DNA of 64,000 bases from the NCBI GenBank assembly GCA_963777775.1, contig CAVZRL010000010.1, positions 6,925 through 70,924 of the forward strand. The letters are read 5' to 3'. The position numbers and the translations under genes are program-made. Positions 33,278-41,966 of the stretch are shown here, one piece after another (position 1 is the stretch's first letter; each line of letters opens with the position of its first letter). The notes below the pieces were generated by a model that saw nothing but the letters and a program-made list of their open reading frames with translations, was not told the origin of the DNA and searched no databases. The stretch is from WHSW01 sp963777775 (GTDB lineage: Bacteria > Actinomycetota > Thermoleophilia > Solirubrobacterales > 70-9).

Positions 33278-34195
33278 CTAACGCGGTGCTCTCGCGGTCA
33301 CGGCCCAGGTCGAGGCCGGGGCGACGACGGCGCCGCCGTCGACGACGAAGTCGGCGAGCGCCGCGCGCAGATCGTCCGCGATCTTCGGCCTCATGTCGTC
33401 GACGCGCTCGCCCCACATGCGCAGGACCTCGGCCGCGGGGCCGAGCGCCATGTTGAAGGCGACCGCGTGTTCGAGGTCGTTGCCGATCTTGTACGGCAGG
33501 TCCTGCCGGCCGAGCGAGATCGACTCGTAGCCGGCGAGTCGAAGCAGGTCGCTGACCGTGTCCGCGTTCGCCATCGAGAACGGTCCGGGACCGCAGCGCG
33601 GCACGTCGTACTCCTCGGGTTCCTCGAGGTACTCGGCGACTACCAACTCGGCGCGATGCAGGAACTCGTTGTCGAGCTTGCGCCGCCAGACGACCATGTT
33701 CAGGAGCCCGCCGGGCGCCAGCGCCTCACGAACGTTTCGAAGCGCCACCACGGGGTGGGCGAAGAACATCGTCCCCATGCGGGAGAACGCGTAGTCGAAC
33801 GTGCGCTCGAAGCTCGTCGTCTCCACGTCGCAGGGGGCGAAGCTGACGTTCTCGATCCCGGCCTCGGCCGCCTCCTCGATCGCCGTTTCGATCATCCGCT
33901 CGGCGACGTCGACGCCGTGCGCGTGACCGGTGGCGCCGACGAGCTCCGCGAGGCGCGTCGTCGTGTCGCCAAGCCCGCAGCCGATGTCGAGAACGCGGTC
34001 GCCGTCATGGGGCGGGTTGGCCGCGAGCGCCGCCTCGCCGTGATCGCGCAGCCCCTCCGCGACGAGGTCGCGGTACTCGATCCAGATCTCGAACAGGGGG
34101 CCGTTCCAGGCCTCGGTCGCCTCGACGTTGTCCTCGACCTCTCTGATCGCGTCCGCTATGAGCGCCGAGTCTACGGGCGGTTGATTTCGTTCCAA
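33278..34195 (-). CDS. class I SAM-dependent methyltransferase (UbiE-like)
   Basis: Motif I VLDIGCGLGDTTTRLAEL and GVDVAERMIETAI mark the SAM site, with FAPCDVETTSF and LAPGGLLNMVVWRRK following. I place the start at TTG 34195 (305 residues) because GGAGG lies nine bases upstream. The open frame continues to an ATG at 34291, but that would overlap the upstream gene by 70 bases. The substrate is unknown. It follows the CEOS-like gene by 25 nt and may be cotranscribed with it. Confidence 0.8.
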   Translation of the reverse strand: MERNQPPVDSALIADAIREVEDNVEATEAWNGPLFEIWIEYRDLVAEGLRDHGEAALAANPPHDGDRVLDIGCGLGDTTTRLAELVGATGHAHGVDVAERMIETAIEEAAEAGIENVSFAPCDVETTSFERTFDYAFSRMGTMFFAHPVVALRNVREALAPGGLLNMVVWRRKLDNEFLHRAELVVAEYLEEPEEYDVPRCGPGPFSMANADTVSDLLRLAGYESISLGRQDLPYKIGNDLEHAVAFNMALGPAAEVLRMWGERVDDMRPKIADDLRAALADFVVDGGAVVAPASTWAVTARAPR

Positions 34196-34220
34196 CCCGC
34201 TGGGCCTCCGGTTCTGCTGT

Positions 34221-35378
34221 TCAGAGGCGGACGTGCGGATAATCCTCCGCACGGTGCTGAAACGAGAGGATCTTTGGGTTCTGTACCACACCGTCGCGAA
34301 TCTCGATCGCGTTGCGGACCGTCTCCTCCCGCTCCCAGGCCTCGGGCCCCGCGATCAATGTGCGCAGATAGGGCATCAGCGCTCTGCTGATCTCCCATGT
34401 GGCTGAGTTCCACAGCAGCGAGGGGCTGTGGTCGACCGCGTAGCAGCTCACTCCGTCGCCGAGCTCGAAGATCGGCTGCTCGAAGCTGGTCGGCCGCGCC
34501 CACTCGAAGCCCATGCCGGCGTCCGCGGCGACGTCGACGAACAGCGTTCCGGAACGAAACAGCGACAGCTCATCGTTGCTGACGAAGATCATCGGCGCCT
34601 CGGTGTCCTGAAGCACGCAGTTGACGATCAGATCGTGCTCGGCGAGGAACTGGGGCATCGACTCGCGGCGGCTGTCCAGCTCGGGCGTCTGGTCGGGATG
34701 GTCCGGGTCTCGGGCGTAGGTGATCAAGCGCACCGAGTGGATCGGCGCGGCGACGGCGGCGGCCTCGCGGTGGGTGAGGACGGAGACGTCGTGGACCCCG
34801 AGCGCCCGCAATCCGATCACCGCTCCACGACCCGTGGCGCCGAAGCCGATCACCGCCGCTCGCAGGCGTCTTCCGTACTCCCCGGTCATCCCCTTGAGCT
34901 GCATCGCGTGCAGCACCGAGCTGTATCCGGCAATCTCGTTGTTCTGGTGAAAGACATGGAGGCGCAAGGAGCCGTCGTGCGCCCAGTGGTTCATCGCCTC
35001 CCACGCGATCAGCGTCAGGCGGCGGTCGATCGCGACCTGGGTCAGGGCCGCGTCCTGCACGCAATGCACCCAGCCGCACAGCGTCCGCCCCTCGCCCATC
35101 TCGGAGAGGTCCGCGGGCGCCGGCTTGGGAACCAGCACCGCGTCGCATTCGCGCATCAGCTGCTCGCGGGCGCGCAGGCCGCCGACCAGGCGCTCGAGCT
35201 CTGCGTCGTCGACTCCGAAGCCGGTGCCGTAGCCGCGCTCGAGGAAGATCCGCGCTCGCAGCTCGGCGTCGAGCTCTGCGAGGTGAGATGGATGGATCGG
35301 CAGCCGATGCTCGTTCTCCTTGCGCGAGCTGGCGATGACTCCGAGGCTGAGGTCGTTCATGTGCGCAGGCGCATGCAA
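34221..35378 (-). CDS. alanine dehydrogenase / PNT-type enzyme, probably N5-(carboxyethyl)ornithine synthase-like
   Basis: The 385-residue protein has an N-terminal AlaDH/PNT domain (GVIASSRKENEHRLPIHPSH, VLVPKPAPADLSEM, LIAWEAMNHW) and an NAD(P)-binding core AAVIGFGATGRGAVIGLRAL. It ends with ILSFQHRAEDYPHVRL. The SRKENEHRLPI start and lack of the typical pyruvate loop of alanine dehydrogenase recall N5-(carboxyethyl)ornithine synthase, but saccharopine-type chemistry cannot be excluded. Translation may start at the Met at 35378 or six codons later at 35360. Confidence 0.75.
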   Translation of the reverse strand: MHAPAHMNDLSLGVIASSRKENEHRLPIHPSHLAELDAELRARIFLERGYGTGFGVDDAELERLVGGLRAREQLMRECDAVLVPKPAPADLSEMGEGRTLCGWVHCVQDAALTQVAIDRRLTLIAWEAMNHWAHDGSLRLHVFHQNNEIAGYSSVLHAMQLKGMTGEYGRRLRAAVIGFGATGRGAVIGLRALGVHDVSVLTHREAAAVAAPIHSVRLITYARDPDHPDQTPELDSRRESMPQFLAEHDLIVNCVLQDTEAPMIFVSNDELSLFRSGTLFVDVAADAGMGFEWARPTSFEQPIFELGDGVSCYAVDHSPSLLWNSATWEISRALMPYLRTLIAGPEAWEREETVRNAIEIRDGVVQNPKILSFQHRAEDYPHVRL

Positions 35379-35466
35379 TCCAGGACCGGCGGACGCGACT
35401 GGGCGGGAAGTTAGCCGCAGCCGCGCTTTCGCCGCTGGATCAACGACGGCGTCCGAGGGGTGCGGG

Positions 35467-36357
35467 CTACGGGCCGCTGCTCGCGGATTGAGCTTCCTCC
35501 GCCAGGCTCTTGTTCTCGGGCACGAACTTGCTCGCCGTGAACTTCGCTCCCTGGGGGTCGGTGATCACGGTCATCCTGACCCATGGAGCGTCGAACGGCG
35601 CGGCGACCACCTGCCCGCCCAGCTCCGCGGCTCGCTCGGCGATCGCGTCGGCGTCATCGACCGCGAAGGTCACGCCCCAGTGCGACGGTGGCTCGGGCTG
35701 GTCGTCGGCGATCGGGTTCAGGCTTGCGACCACGTCCTCGAAGCCCGCCGACGCACCGGCCTCGGCCATGCGCTCGCGGAGCCCGGGATCGCGTCGCTCA
35801 AGATAGTCGCCGTAACCGGGCAGGGTCCACATCTCAAAGCCCCCGTCCAGGCCAAGGGCCTGCCAGCCGAACACCGAGCCGTAGAAGGACTTCGCTCCCG
35901 CCGGATCGCGGGTGTTGAGGTCGTTGAAGTTCAGGCTGCCGGGCTCGTTGACGATCTTGGCGCCCCTGTGCTCCTTCGCCTGCCAGGCACAAAACGCGGC
36001 GCCCGCGGGATCGGCAAGCACCGCCATTCGGCCGGCGTCCATGACGTCGAACGGATCCGTCAGAACGCTGCCCCCGGCATCGAGGACCCTGGATGCGGTG
36101 TCGTCGGCGCTCTCGACCCAGACGTAGGTGTTCCAGACCGCCATCGGCGGCGCGCCTTCGGGCTGCGATCCAACCGCGGCGACGTCACCGCCGTGAATCC
36201 GGGCGATGAAGTACTTGCCGGGCGCGTCCGGCGGCATCACGTCCTCGAACTCCCAGCCGAACAGCCCGCTGTAGAAGTCGACGGCCGACTCCGGCTCGGG
36301 CTGGCTTGTGTCGATCCAACACGGGACCCCGGGCATGTATCCGTCTCGCTCCATCAT
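35467..36357 (-). CDS. two-domain VOC (glyoxalase/bleomycin-resistance fold) protein
   Basis: The 296-residue protein is made of two VOC halves, PCWIDTSQPEPESAVDFYSG LFGW at the start and NFNDLNTRDPAGAKSFYGSV FGW in the middle. Each ends with a DP-GA motif (LADPAGAAFCAWQ and ITDPQGAKFTASKF). It resembles the hydrolase-like VOC proteins of actinobacteria; ligand unknown. It is divergent from the WYL regulator at 36453, with a palindromic operator between them, and is the likely target of that regulator. Confidence 0.85.
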   Translation of the reverse strand: MMERDGYMPGVPCWIDTSQPEPESAVDFYSGLFGWEFEDVMPPDAPGKYFIARIHGGDVAAVGSQPEGAPPMAVWNTYVWVESADDTASRVLDAGGSVLTDPFDVMDAGRMAVLADPAGAAFCAWQAKEHRGAKIVNEPGSLNFNDLNTRDPAGAKSFYGSVFGWQALGLDGGFEMWTLPGYGDYLERRDPGLRERMAEAGASAGFEDVVASLNPIADDQPEPPSHWGVTFAVDDADAIAERAAELGGQVVAAPFDAPWVRMTVITDPQGAKFTASKFVPENKSLAEEAQSASSGP

Positions 36358-36400
36358 CGGTGCTCCCTTCTCGTCTTGCCGGTACCGCTGGGCACACTAG

Positions 36401-36426
36401 GGACAGATTTAGGTCAGGATCTGTCC
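36401..36426. promoter_or_regulatory. inverted repeat operator between VOC gene and WYL regulator
   Basis: GGACAGAT (36401-36408) and ATCTGTCC (36419-36426) are perfect inverted arms around a 10-bp spacer, 27 bp before ATG 36453 and 44 bp before the divergent ATG 36357. The spacing fits one dimeric helix-turn-helix protein acting on both genes. Confidence 0.65.
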
Positions 36427-36452
36427 TAAATGCGGGCAACGATGAGATACGC

Positions 36453-37415
36453 ATGAGCGAGACCTCGAGTCGACTCCTGGAGCTCCTGTCGCTGCTGCAA
36501 GCACGCCGCGACTGGCCCGGCGCCGAGCTGGCGGAGCGGCTCGAGGTATCCGGGCGGACGATCCGGCGCGACGTCGAGCGCCTGCGCGGCCTCGGCTACC
36601 CGGTCGAGTCGCTGAGCGGACCGGCCGGTGGCTACCGGCTTCGCGCCGGCACCGCGATGCCACCGCTGCTGCTCGACGAGGACGAGGCGATCGCGATCGC
36701 GGTCGGGCTGCGGACGGCGGCTCGGGCGTCGGTGGCCGGGATCGAGGAGACCTCGGTCCGCGCCCTCGTCAAGCTCGAACAGGTTCTGCCGGCGCACCTG
36801 CGCCGGCGAGTCGGCGCGCTGGGGTCGGCGACCATTGCTCCCCCTGTCACCGGCCCGACCGTCGACCCCCAGCACCTGACCGTGATCGCCACAACGTGTC
36901 GCGACTCCGAGTGCCTTCGCTTCGCCTATCGGAGCCGCGACGGCAGCGACACGCGGCGCGAGGTCGAGCCGCACTCGCTCGTCAACCTGGGGCGCCGCTG
37001 GTACCTCGTCGCCTGGGACCGCCGTCGCGACGACTGGCGGACGTTCCGCGTCGACCGCCTCGACCGCCCGGCGGCGACTGGACCGACGTTCACGCCGCGC
37101 GAGCTGCCCGCCAAGAACGCCGCCGCCTACGTCGAGCAAGCGATTTCGGGCGCGCCGGGCCGCTTCGAGGCCCGCGTCACGGCGCAGGCAGCCGCCGCTG
37201 AGCTCGCGAGCCGCCTGCCGCCCTACTGGGGGACGTTCGAGCCGATCGACGCACACAGCTGCGAGTACCGGGCCGGCGATGATGACCTCGGATGGCTGGC
37301 GATGCGGATCGCGATGCTCGGCGTCGACGTCGAGGTGCACGAGCCGCCGGAGCTGATCGAGCATCTACGAGCACTGGCGCGACGCCTGCGCCGCGCTACC
37401 CGCCCTGCTGGGTGA
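36453..37415 (+). CDS. WYL-domain transcriptional regulator (YafY family)
   Basis: The protein has 320 residues from ATG 36453. An N-terminal HTH_11 winged helix (LLELLSLLQARRDWPGAELA, ERLEVSGRTIRRDVERLRGL) is followed by the WYL domain: RFAYRSRDGSDTRREVEPH, then LGRRWYLVAWDRRRDDWRTF with FRVDRL. A C-terminal WCX extension follows. WYL regulators respond to unknown small or nucleic-acid ligands. The inverted repeat at 36401 upstream suggests control of itself and of the divergent VOC gene. Confidence 0.88.
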   Translation: MSETSSRLLELLSLLQARRDWPGAELAERLEVSGRTIRRDVERLRGLGYPVESLSGPAGGYRLRAGTAMPPLLLDEDEAIAIAVGLRTAARASVAGIEETSVRALVKLEQVLPAHLRRRVGALGSATIAPPVTGPTVDPQHLTVIATTCRDSECLRFAYRSRDGSDTRREVEPHSLVNLGRRWYLVAWDRRRDDWRTFRVDRLDRPAATGPTFTPRELPAKNAAAYVEQAISGAPGRFEARVTAQAAAAELASRLPPYWGTFEPIDAHSCEYRAGDDDLGWLAMRIAMLGVDVEVHEPPELIEHLRALARRLRRATRPAG

Positions 37416-37439
37416 GCTGTTGTCCCGCTGTGACCTCGG

Positions 37440-37844
37440 CTACTCCGACAGGCCGGCGGCTTCCAGGGCACTCCTGCGCTCCCAGAAAGCCTGCATCCGA
37501 ACGACCTTGCCATCCAGGAGCGTGAAGATCGTTCCGGAGGGCTGGGTGATCTCGATCCCGTCTCGACCACGGAAGTGATCGACGCTGAGCAATAACACGC
37601 GCTCGGCGTCGATCACGCGGATCTGCTCGGGCTCGGAGCGATGCTCCTCCCACGCCCCATCGAACCGACCGAACGTTCGGGCTACGGCGTCGCGTCCCTC
37701 GGCCACGGTTGGACCGGGCTGCTCCGGAGGCTCCTCAAAAACCGCCGCCAGATCGAAGAAGTCCAGGGTCGCCGCGGATCCGAATCCACCCTCGTTGTAG
37801 GTCTCGACCAACCGCCGGATGATCTCGGCGTTCTCGTCCGACAT
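37440..37844 (-). CDS. SnoaL-like domain protein (MSDENAE type)
   Basis: The 134-residue protein starts MSDENAEIIRRLVETYNEGG, ends RSALEAAGLSE, and has an NTF2-like pattern in between (FFDLAAVFEEP, EGRDAVARTF, GTIFTLLDGKVVRMQAFW). It follows the SnoaL gene at 37848 after only three bases, so the two are cotranscribed from the promoter at 38262. Function unknown. Confidence 0.85.
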   Translation of the reverse strand: MSDENAEIIRRLVETYNEGGFGSAATLDFFDLAAVFEEPPEQPGPTVAEGRDAVARTFGRFDGAWEEHRSEPEQIRVIDAERVLLLSVDHFRGRDGIEITQPSGTIFTLLDGKVVRMQAFWERRSALEAAGLSE

Positions 37845-37847
37845 CGC

Positions 37848-38252
37848 CTACTCCTCGCGCCCGGCGGCTTCGAGGGCCTGGCGCAGATCCTTCCCCCACT
37901 CGAACCGCGCAATCCTGCCCTCGCGAAACGCCCAGGTATGCGCCTCCGCCTGCGTGAGCTCCACCTCGCTTCCGCGACTGCGGGTGTACCAGCTGACGGC
38001 GGCAACCACGGCGTCCCCGCAGTCGAACAGCTCGTGCAGCTCATGCCGGGACTCGCTCCAGACTTCGGCGAAACGTCGCATCGCTTGCACAACCTCGGCC
38101 GGGCCACGGCGAACACCGGGCTCGACTGCATTTGGGGGATTGACGTATTCGATGTCCGGAGTGGCGAGTTCGAGCAGCCACAACTGCGGATCTCGATCGA
38201 TCAAGCCCTCGTCGTAGATACGGCGCACCAACTCGACGTTCTCCTCCGACAT
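37848..38252 (-). CDS. SnoaL-like domain protein (MSEENVE type)
   Basis: The 134-residue protein MSEENVELVRRIYDEGLIDR... contains PDIEYVNPPNAVEPGVRRG, closely resembling the gene at 63584 (PEIEYVNPAGAVEPGTRRG). It ends LRQALEAAGREE. The start is fixed by the conserved GATACT box nine bases upstream. It is the first gene of a tandem SnoaL pair. Confidence 0.85.
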   Translation of the reverse strand: MSEENVELVRRIYDEGLIDRDPQLWLLELATPDIEYVNPPNAVEPGVRRGPAEVVQAMRRFAEVWSESRHELHELFDCGDAVVAAVSWYTRSRGSEVELTQAEAHTWAFREGRIARFEWGKDLRQALEAAGREE

Positions 38253-38267
38253 CGCCCGGGCAGTATC
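38253..38267 (-). promoter_or_regulatory. leaderless-type SnoaL promoter
   Basis: On the minus strand GATACT (38267-38262) is followed by nine bases GCCCGGGCG and ATG 38252, the same layout as at 8147 and 63569. Confidence 0.6.
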
Positions 38268-38381
38268 GCGCCACGAGGGCGAACGCGAACTCGCCGAGGC
38301 CAAGCGATGGGTCGCCGAAGCTGACCGCGGCTGACGCTCGGACCGGCTGGCCACGTCCCTGCGACCGAGGCCCGGCCCTCG

Positions 38382-39983
38382 TCAACCCAATGCCGGTGTC
38401 TCCGCCGATCCCGACGGCTTCGCCTCGGGCAAGCGCACCATGCGAAACGCGTTCAAGAGGCCGATCAGCCCGGCCAGCAGCGGTACCAGGAGGGCGACCT
38501 GTAGCGCCCGCGGGCGGGCGTCCGTGTTGATCTCGATGATCTCGGCCTTGACGTCCTCGGGCTGGCCGGCGAGCAGTTCCTCAAGCCTCGTGTTGGTCAT
38601 CACCTCGGCGTCGTCTTCGAGCGCGTCGGCGACCCGCTCCTGCTCGGCCGGGGCGAGCACGGGGCTGTCGCTCGCCAGGTCGGTGAAGATGATCGATAGC
38701 GCGGCCAGCATGATCGCGCCCGCAAAAGCGAGCCCGAACGAGAGGCCGAACGAGCCACCAGCGGAGTTGACCCCGGCAGCCTCGCTGACCCGTTCCTCTG
38801 GCACCGGGGCAAGGGTGTAGTTGTTGAGCTGCGAGACGAGCAGACCGAGGCCGGATCCGATGATCAGCAGCGGGATGACGAGCGCCCACGCGTCGTCGGC
38901 GCGCGGAATGATCGGCAGCAGGACCACGACGCCGACGACGACCAGCGCGAAGCCGACCCGGATGATGGCGCTCGGTCGGCGGCCGCCGACCTTGCGGCCT
39001 GCGATGAGGGCGACCGCAAACGTGCTCAGCGACAGGGGCGCGAGCGAGATGCCCGCCTGCAGCGCGTTGTACTCGAAGACCATCTGGAGGTAGATGGGCA
39101 GCGCGATCATGCAGCCGCCCAGGCCGATCTGGGCCAGCATGTGGCCGGTGACCCCGAGCCGAAAGCCCTTGGACCGAAACAGGTCGGGGTCGATCAGGGC
39201 CGGCTTTGACTCGCGCTTTCGCCGCAACAGCCAGTAGACCAGCGATCCGAGGCCAAGCAGGCCGACCGCAAGCAGGGCGGCGACCGCCTCGCCGCCCTCC
39301 TGCCAGACGAGGATCCCCAAGACGATCCCACCCATCCCAATCACCGAGAGGACCGCGCCCCCGATGTCGATGACGCGGGCGCCGGTGAACGGGACGTCGC
39401 GTACCAGTCCGATGTTGAGCAGGACGATCGCGATGATCAGTGCCTCGAGTGCGAAGCCAACTCGCCAGGAGAGCAAGGTGGTGATGAAGCCGCCGAGCAG
39501 CGGGCCGATCGCGGCGGCGATCGCGGCGGCGGCGCCGACCAGGGCGTAGACCTTGCGCTGGGCCTCGCCGGTGAAGTTGCCGTGGACGAGTGCCTGCATC
39601 CCCGGTAGGAGCAGTGAGGCGCCGAGGCCACCGATGATCGCCCAGAAGACGATGATCGCTGCCAGGTCCTGGGCGAGGGTCATGGCCACCGCGCCGATGG
39701 CGTAGCCGACGAGGCCCAGCACGTAGGCGCGCTTGCGCCCGATCAGGTCTCCCACCTTGCTGCCGATCAGGATGAAGGCGGCGGAGACCAGTGCCTCGAG
39801 CGCGATCGCTGACTGGACGCCGCTGACCGTGGTGTCGAGGTCGTCGACCACGGCCGAGATCGAGACGTTCATCAGCGACGTGTCGACCACGAGCACGAAG
39901 CTCGCCGCGCCCAGCAGTAGTCCCAGGCGCCGGCTGCCGAGCGTCTCTGCGGGAGCATATCCTGCTCCCTCGCCTGTCGTCAC
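38382..39983 (-). CDS. MFS drug transporter, 14-TM EmrB/QacA type
   Basis: The 533-residue protein from GTG 39983 has about 14 hydrophobic segments. The antiporter motif A reads GSKVGDLIGRKRAYVLGLVG, motif D1 region VDTSLMNVSISAVVDDL and motif C-like GLGASLLLPGMQAL. It should export cationic or lipophilic compounds by proton antiport in the membrane. GATAAT lies six bases before the GTG (39990-39995), so the message is probably leaderless. It is divergent from the secreted protein at 40096. Confidence 0.87.
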   Translation of the reverse strand: MTTGEGAGYAPAETLGSRRLGLLLGAASFVLVVDTSLMNVSISAVVDDLDTTVSGVQSAIALEALVSAAFILIGSKVGDLIGRKRAYVLGLVGYAIGAVAMTLAQDLAAIIVFWAIIGGLGASLLLPGMQALVHGNFTGEAQRKVYALVGAAAAIAAAIGPLLGGFITTLLSWRVGFALEALIIAIVLLNIGLVRDVPFTGARVIDIGGAVLSVIGMGGIVLGILVWQEGGEAVAALLAVGLLGLGSLVYWLLRRKRESKPALIDPDLFRSKGFRLGVTGHMLAQIGLGGCMIALPIYLQMVFEYNALQAGISLAPLSLSTFAVALIAGRKVGGRRPSAIIRVGFALVVVGVVVLLPIIPRADDAWALVIPLLIIGSGLGLLVSQLNNYTLAPVPEERVSEAAGVNSAGGSFGLSFGLAFAGAIMLAALSIIFTDLASDSPVLAPAEQERVADALEDDAEVMTNTRLEELLAGQPEDVKAEIIEINTDARPRALQVALLVPLLAGLIGLLNAFRMVRLPEAKPSGSAETPALG

Positions 39984-40095
39984 GGCTTGATTATCAACGG
40001 GTTCCCCGGGTCCGCTTGCGCCCGCCCAAGAGGCCGGATAGGGTCCTTAAGACCCCCGTGTCTGGCGGCAGTCGGGGAGCGAGGGAGGCACCACA

Positions 40096-40842
40096 CTGAA
40101 CCCGAGATCTACTATCGGCCTGATCGCGGGTGTCCTGGCGACAATCGTCCTGGCGCTCGCCCCGCCAGCCCAGGCCCGCGACTCAGCGAAGTTCAAGGTG
40201 CTCTCGATCAGCGGCACCGAGTCGTTCACCCGCGATGTGGTCTACCCACCGTCGGACTTCGGATCCTGCGCCTTCGTCATGACCGAGCGCATCAGCTTCC
40301 ACAGCACCAAGCGAGCCACCGCCTATGCCTTCACCAGCAAGGCGCACGGCCGCGCGCGGGTGGCCTGGTCGTCGAAGCCCACCTTCTCCGGCAACTTCAG
40401 CGTGGTCGAGGTCCCCGGCAAGGTGACCGTGTCGCGCTCGGCGACCTACCAGCAGACCAACTACGTGGACCCGGACACGGGAGAGGTATTCCCCGGCTGC
40501 TACGACGAGCTGTCGCCGGTGGACTGCAAGGTCGAGCGGACCCTCCCCACGACCCTGGAGATCGGGGGCACGTCCGGTAGCGATGAGAGCACGTACGTCG
40601 CGCTGTCGGTGGACCTGGACGAGATCGACGCCGCGTGTTATGCGTACGTGGTGGACGCGGGCGGAGACGATCCGGGGCTGTTCTCGCGCGCCGATCTGTT
40701 CAAGCGCAAGCCCAAGCGGCTCGGCGACACGGACCGTGCCGAGAGGCCGGTCTTCGACAACCCGACCGATGACGTGAGCGAAACCGGGACCATCGTCCAG
40801 GAGCTCACGGCCGAGCTGAAGCGCAAGAAGCAGCGGTCTTGA
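40096..40842 (+). CDS. secreted protein of unknown function with apparent CTG start
   Basis: A 248-residue frame opens with a signal peptide (STIGLIAGVLATIVLALAPPAQA) and continues ...KFKVLSISGTESFTRDVVYP with four or more Cys (SCAFVM, PGCYDEL, PVDCKVE, AACYAY). The only possible start upstream of the signal peptide before the stop at 40048 is CTG 40096, seven bases after GGGAGG. An internal GTG at 40198 would remove the signal peptide. I therefore propose CTG initiation, or a start codon damaged by mutation or assembly. I recognise no family. Confidence 0.7.
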   Translation: MNPRSTIGLIAGVLATIVLALAPPAQARDSAKFKVLSISGTESFTRDVVYPPSDFGSCAFVMTERISFHSTKRATAYAFTSKAHGRARVAWSSKPTFSGNFSVVEVPGKVTVSRSATYQQTNYVDPDTGEVFPGCYDELSPVDCKVERTLPTTLEIGGTSGSDESTYVALSVDLDEIDAACYAYVVDAGGDDPGLFSRADLFKRKPKRLGDTDRAERPVFDNPTDDVSETGTIVQELTAELKRKKQRS

Positions 40843-40859
40843 GGAGTGGGCAACTCCGC

Positions 40860-40877
40860 GCGCTCTGAGCAGAGCGC
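40860..40877. terminator. short perfect hairpin
   Basis: GCGCTCTG (40860-40867) and CAGAGCGC (40870-40877) form a compact palindrome 18 nt after the stop at 40842. The rest of 40878-41035 contains nothing I can support. Confidence 0.45.
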
Positions 40878-41035
40878 TGGGGAAGCGGCTGAATTGAGCG
40901 AAATCCCCGCCATTTGGCTTGCTCATGGGGCTGTGCGTGGCTTGCTACCAGCGCTGCGACCAGTTTCTGGCGAGACAGAAGCTCGGGCGGTCCATCCGAT
41001 CACAACCGACCGGTGGATGCTCTTCGGATGGCGCA

Positions 41036-41848
41036 CTACCCCTGAACGAGGGCCAGGATGACGCCCAGGACGACGACGCTCTGAACCGAGTGCACGACGA
41101 TCCCCATCCAGGCGCTCTGGAACCGCCGCGAGGGATAGGCGAGGGCGATGATGTCGATCAGGGTGGTGGGGATCACCCACGGCGTGTGCAGGTGGTAGGC
41201 GGCGAACAGCACCCCGTTGGCGACGAAGTCGCCCCTTCCAAAGACGCCCCGCATCCGCGGTAGCAGAAGCCCCCGGAAGAGCAGCTCCTCTCCAAGCACG
41301 GTGTTGAACACGACGAGCAAGGCGACCACCGCGTACCAGCCCCACGCCCCGCTGAAGAACTCCTCGCCGCGGTCCGAGTCCAGGAAGTCGGCGAAGTCCC
41401 TCGCCGAGGGTCCCGGGATGGCCAGGGCTCCCTCGAGGGCGAAGAGCACTACGAAGGGCAACACCCACAGCCAGACCCTTCCGCCCATGCGGCCGGTCTT
41501 CGGATCCCGGGGTGCCCGCAGCCACAGCGCGTTTCGCACGCGCGACCATTCGAGTCCTCCCAGTTCCCGCCTGATGAGGATTGCGACCAGCAGGAATTGC
41601 CAGATCAGCCCCGCGGTGAGGCAGATCAGCAGGGCCTGCATGAGTGGCTCATCCCCCCCGAGCTGGTCCTTCAGCCACGGAGCGACGATCCAAGCGAGAA
41701 CCCCCATCGGGACCGCAGCCGCAGCCCACACCGCAAGGATCTGAGCAAGCGAGTATTGCCTGACGGCTGCATACCTTTCGTCCCCCCGGTCGAGCGAATG
41801 CTCCATCGCCTGCGGCTCGGTCTGATCTTGGATGATGCGTGATTTCAT
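41036..41848 (-). CDS. CPBP-family intramembrane metalloprotease
   Basis: The 270-residue protein has about seven hydrophobic segments and the CPBP (Abi) motifs EELLFRGLLLPRM, with the Glu pair and Arg, and FAAYHLHTPW with the first zinc His region. Related proteins process prenylated or membrane substrates; none is evident here. It precedes the response regulator on the same strand, separated by 118 bases. Confidence 0.85.
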   Translation of the reverse strand: MKSRIIQDQTEPQAMEHSLDRGDERYAAVRQYSLAQILAVWAAAAVPMGVLAWIVAPWLKDQLGGDEPLMQALLICLTAGLIWQFLLVAILIRRELGGLEWSRVRNALWLRAPRDPKTGRMGGRVWLWVLPFVVLFALEGALAIPGPSARDFADFLDSDRGEEFFSGAWGWYAVVALLVVFNTVLGEELLFRGLLLPRMRGVFGRGDFVANGVLFAAYHLHTPWVIPTTLIDIIALAYPSRRFQSAWMGIVVHSVQSVVVLGVILALVQG

Positions 41849-41966
41849 GACCCCTCCTGAACGGCGTTGAAACGGACCGGCTCAGCATCTCCGCCGAGTC
41901 CTTGCGCCGAAAGCCGGGAGACCGGCATTTCGAGGGAGGGTTTTCTGGTGTCCCGGTGTCGGGTTT

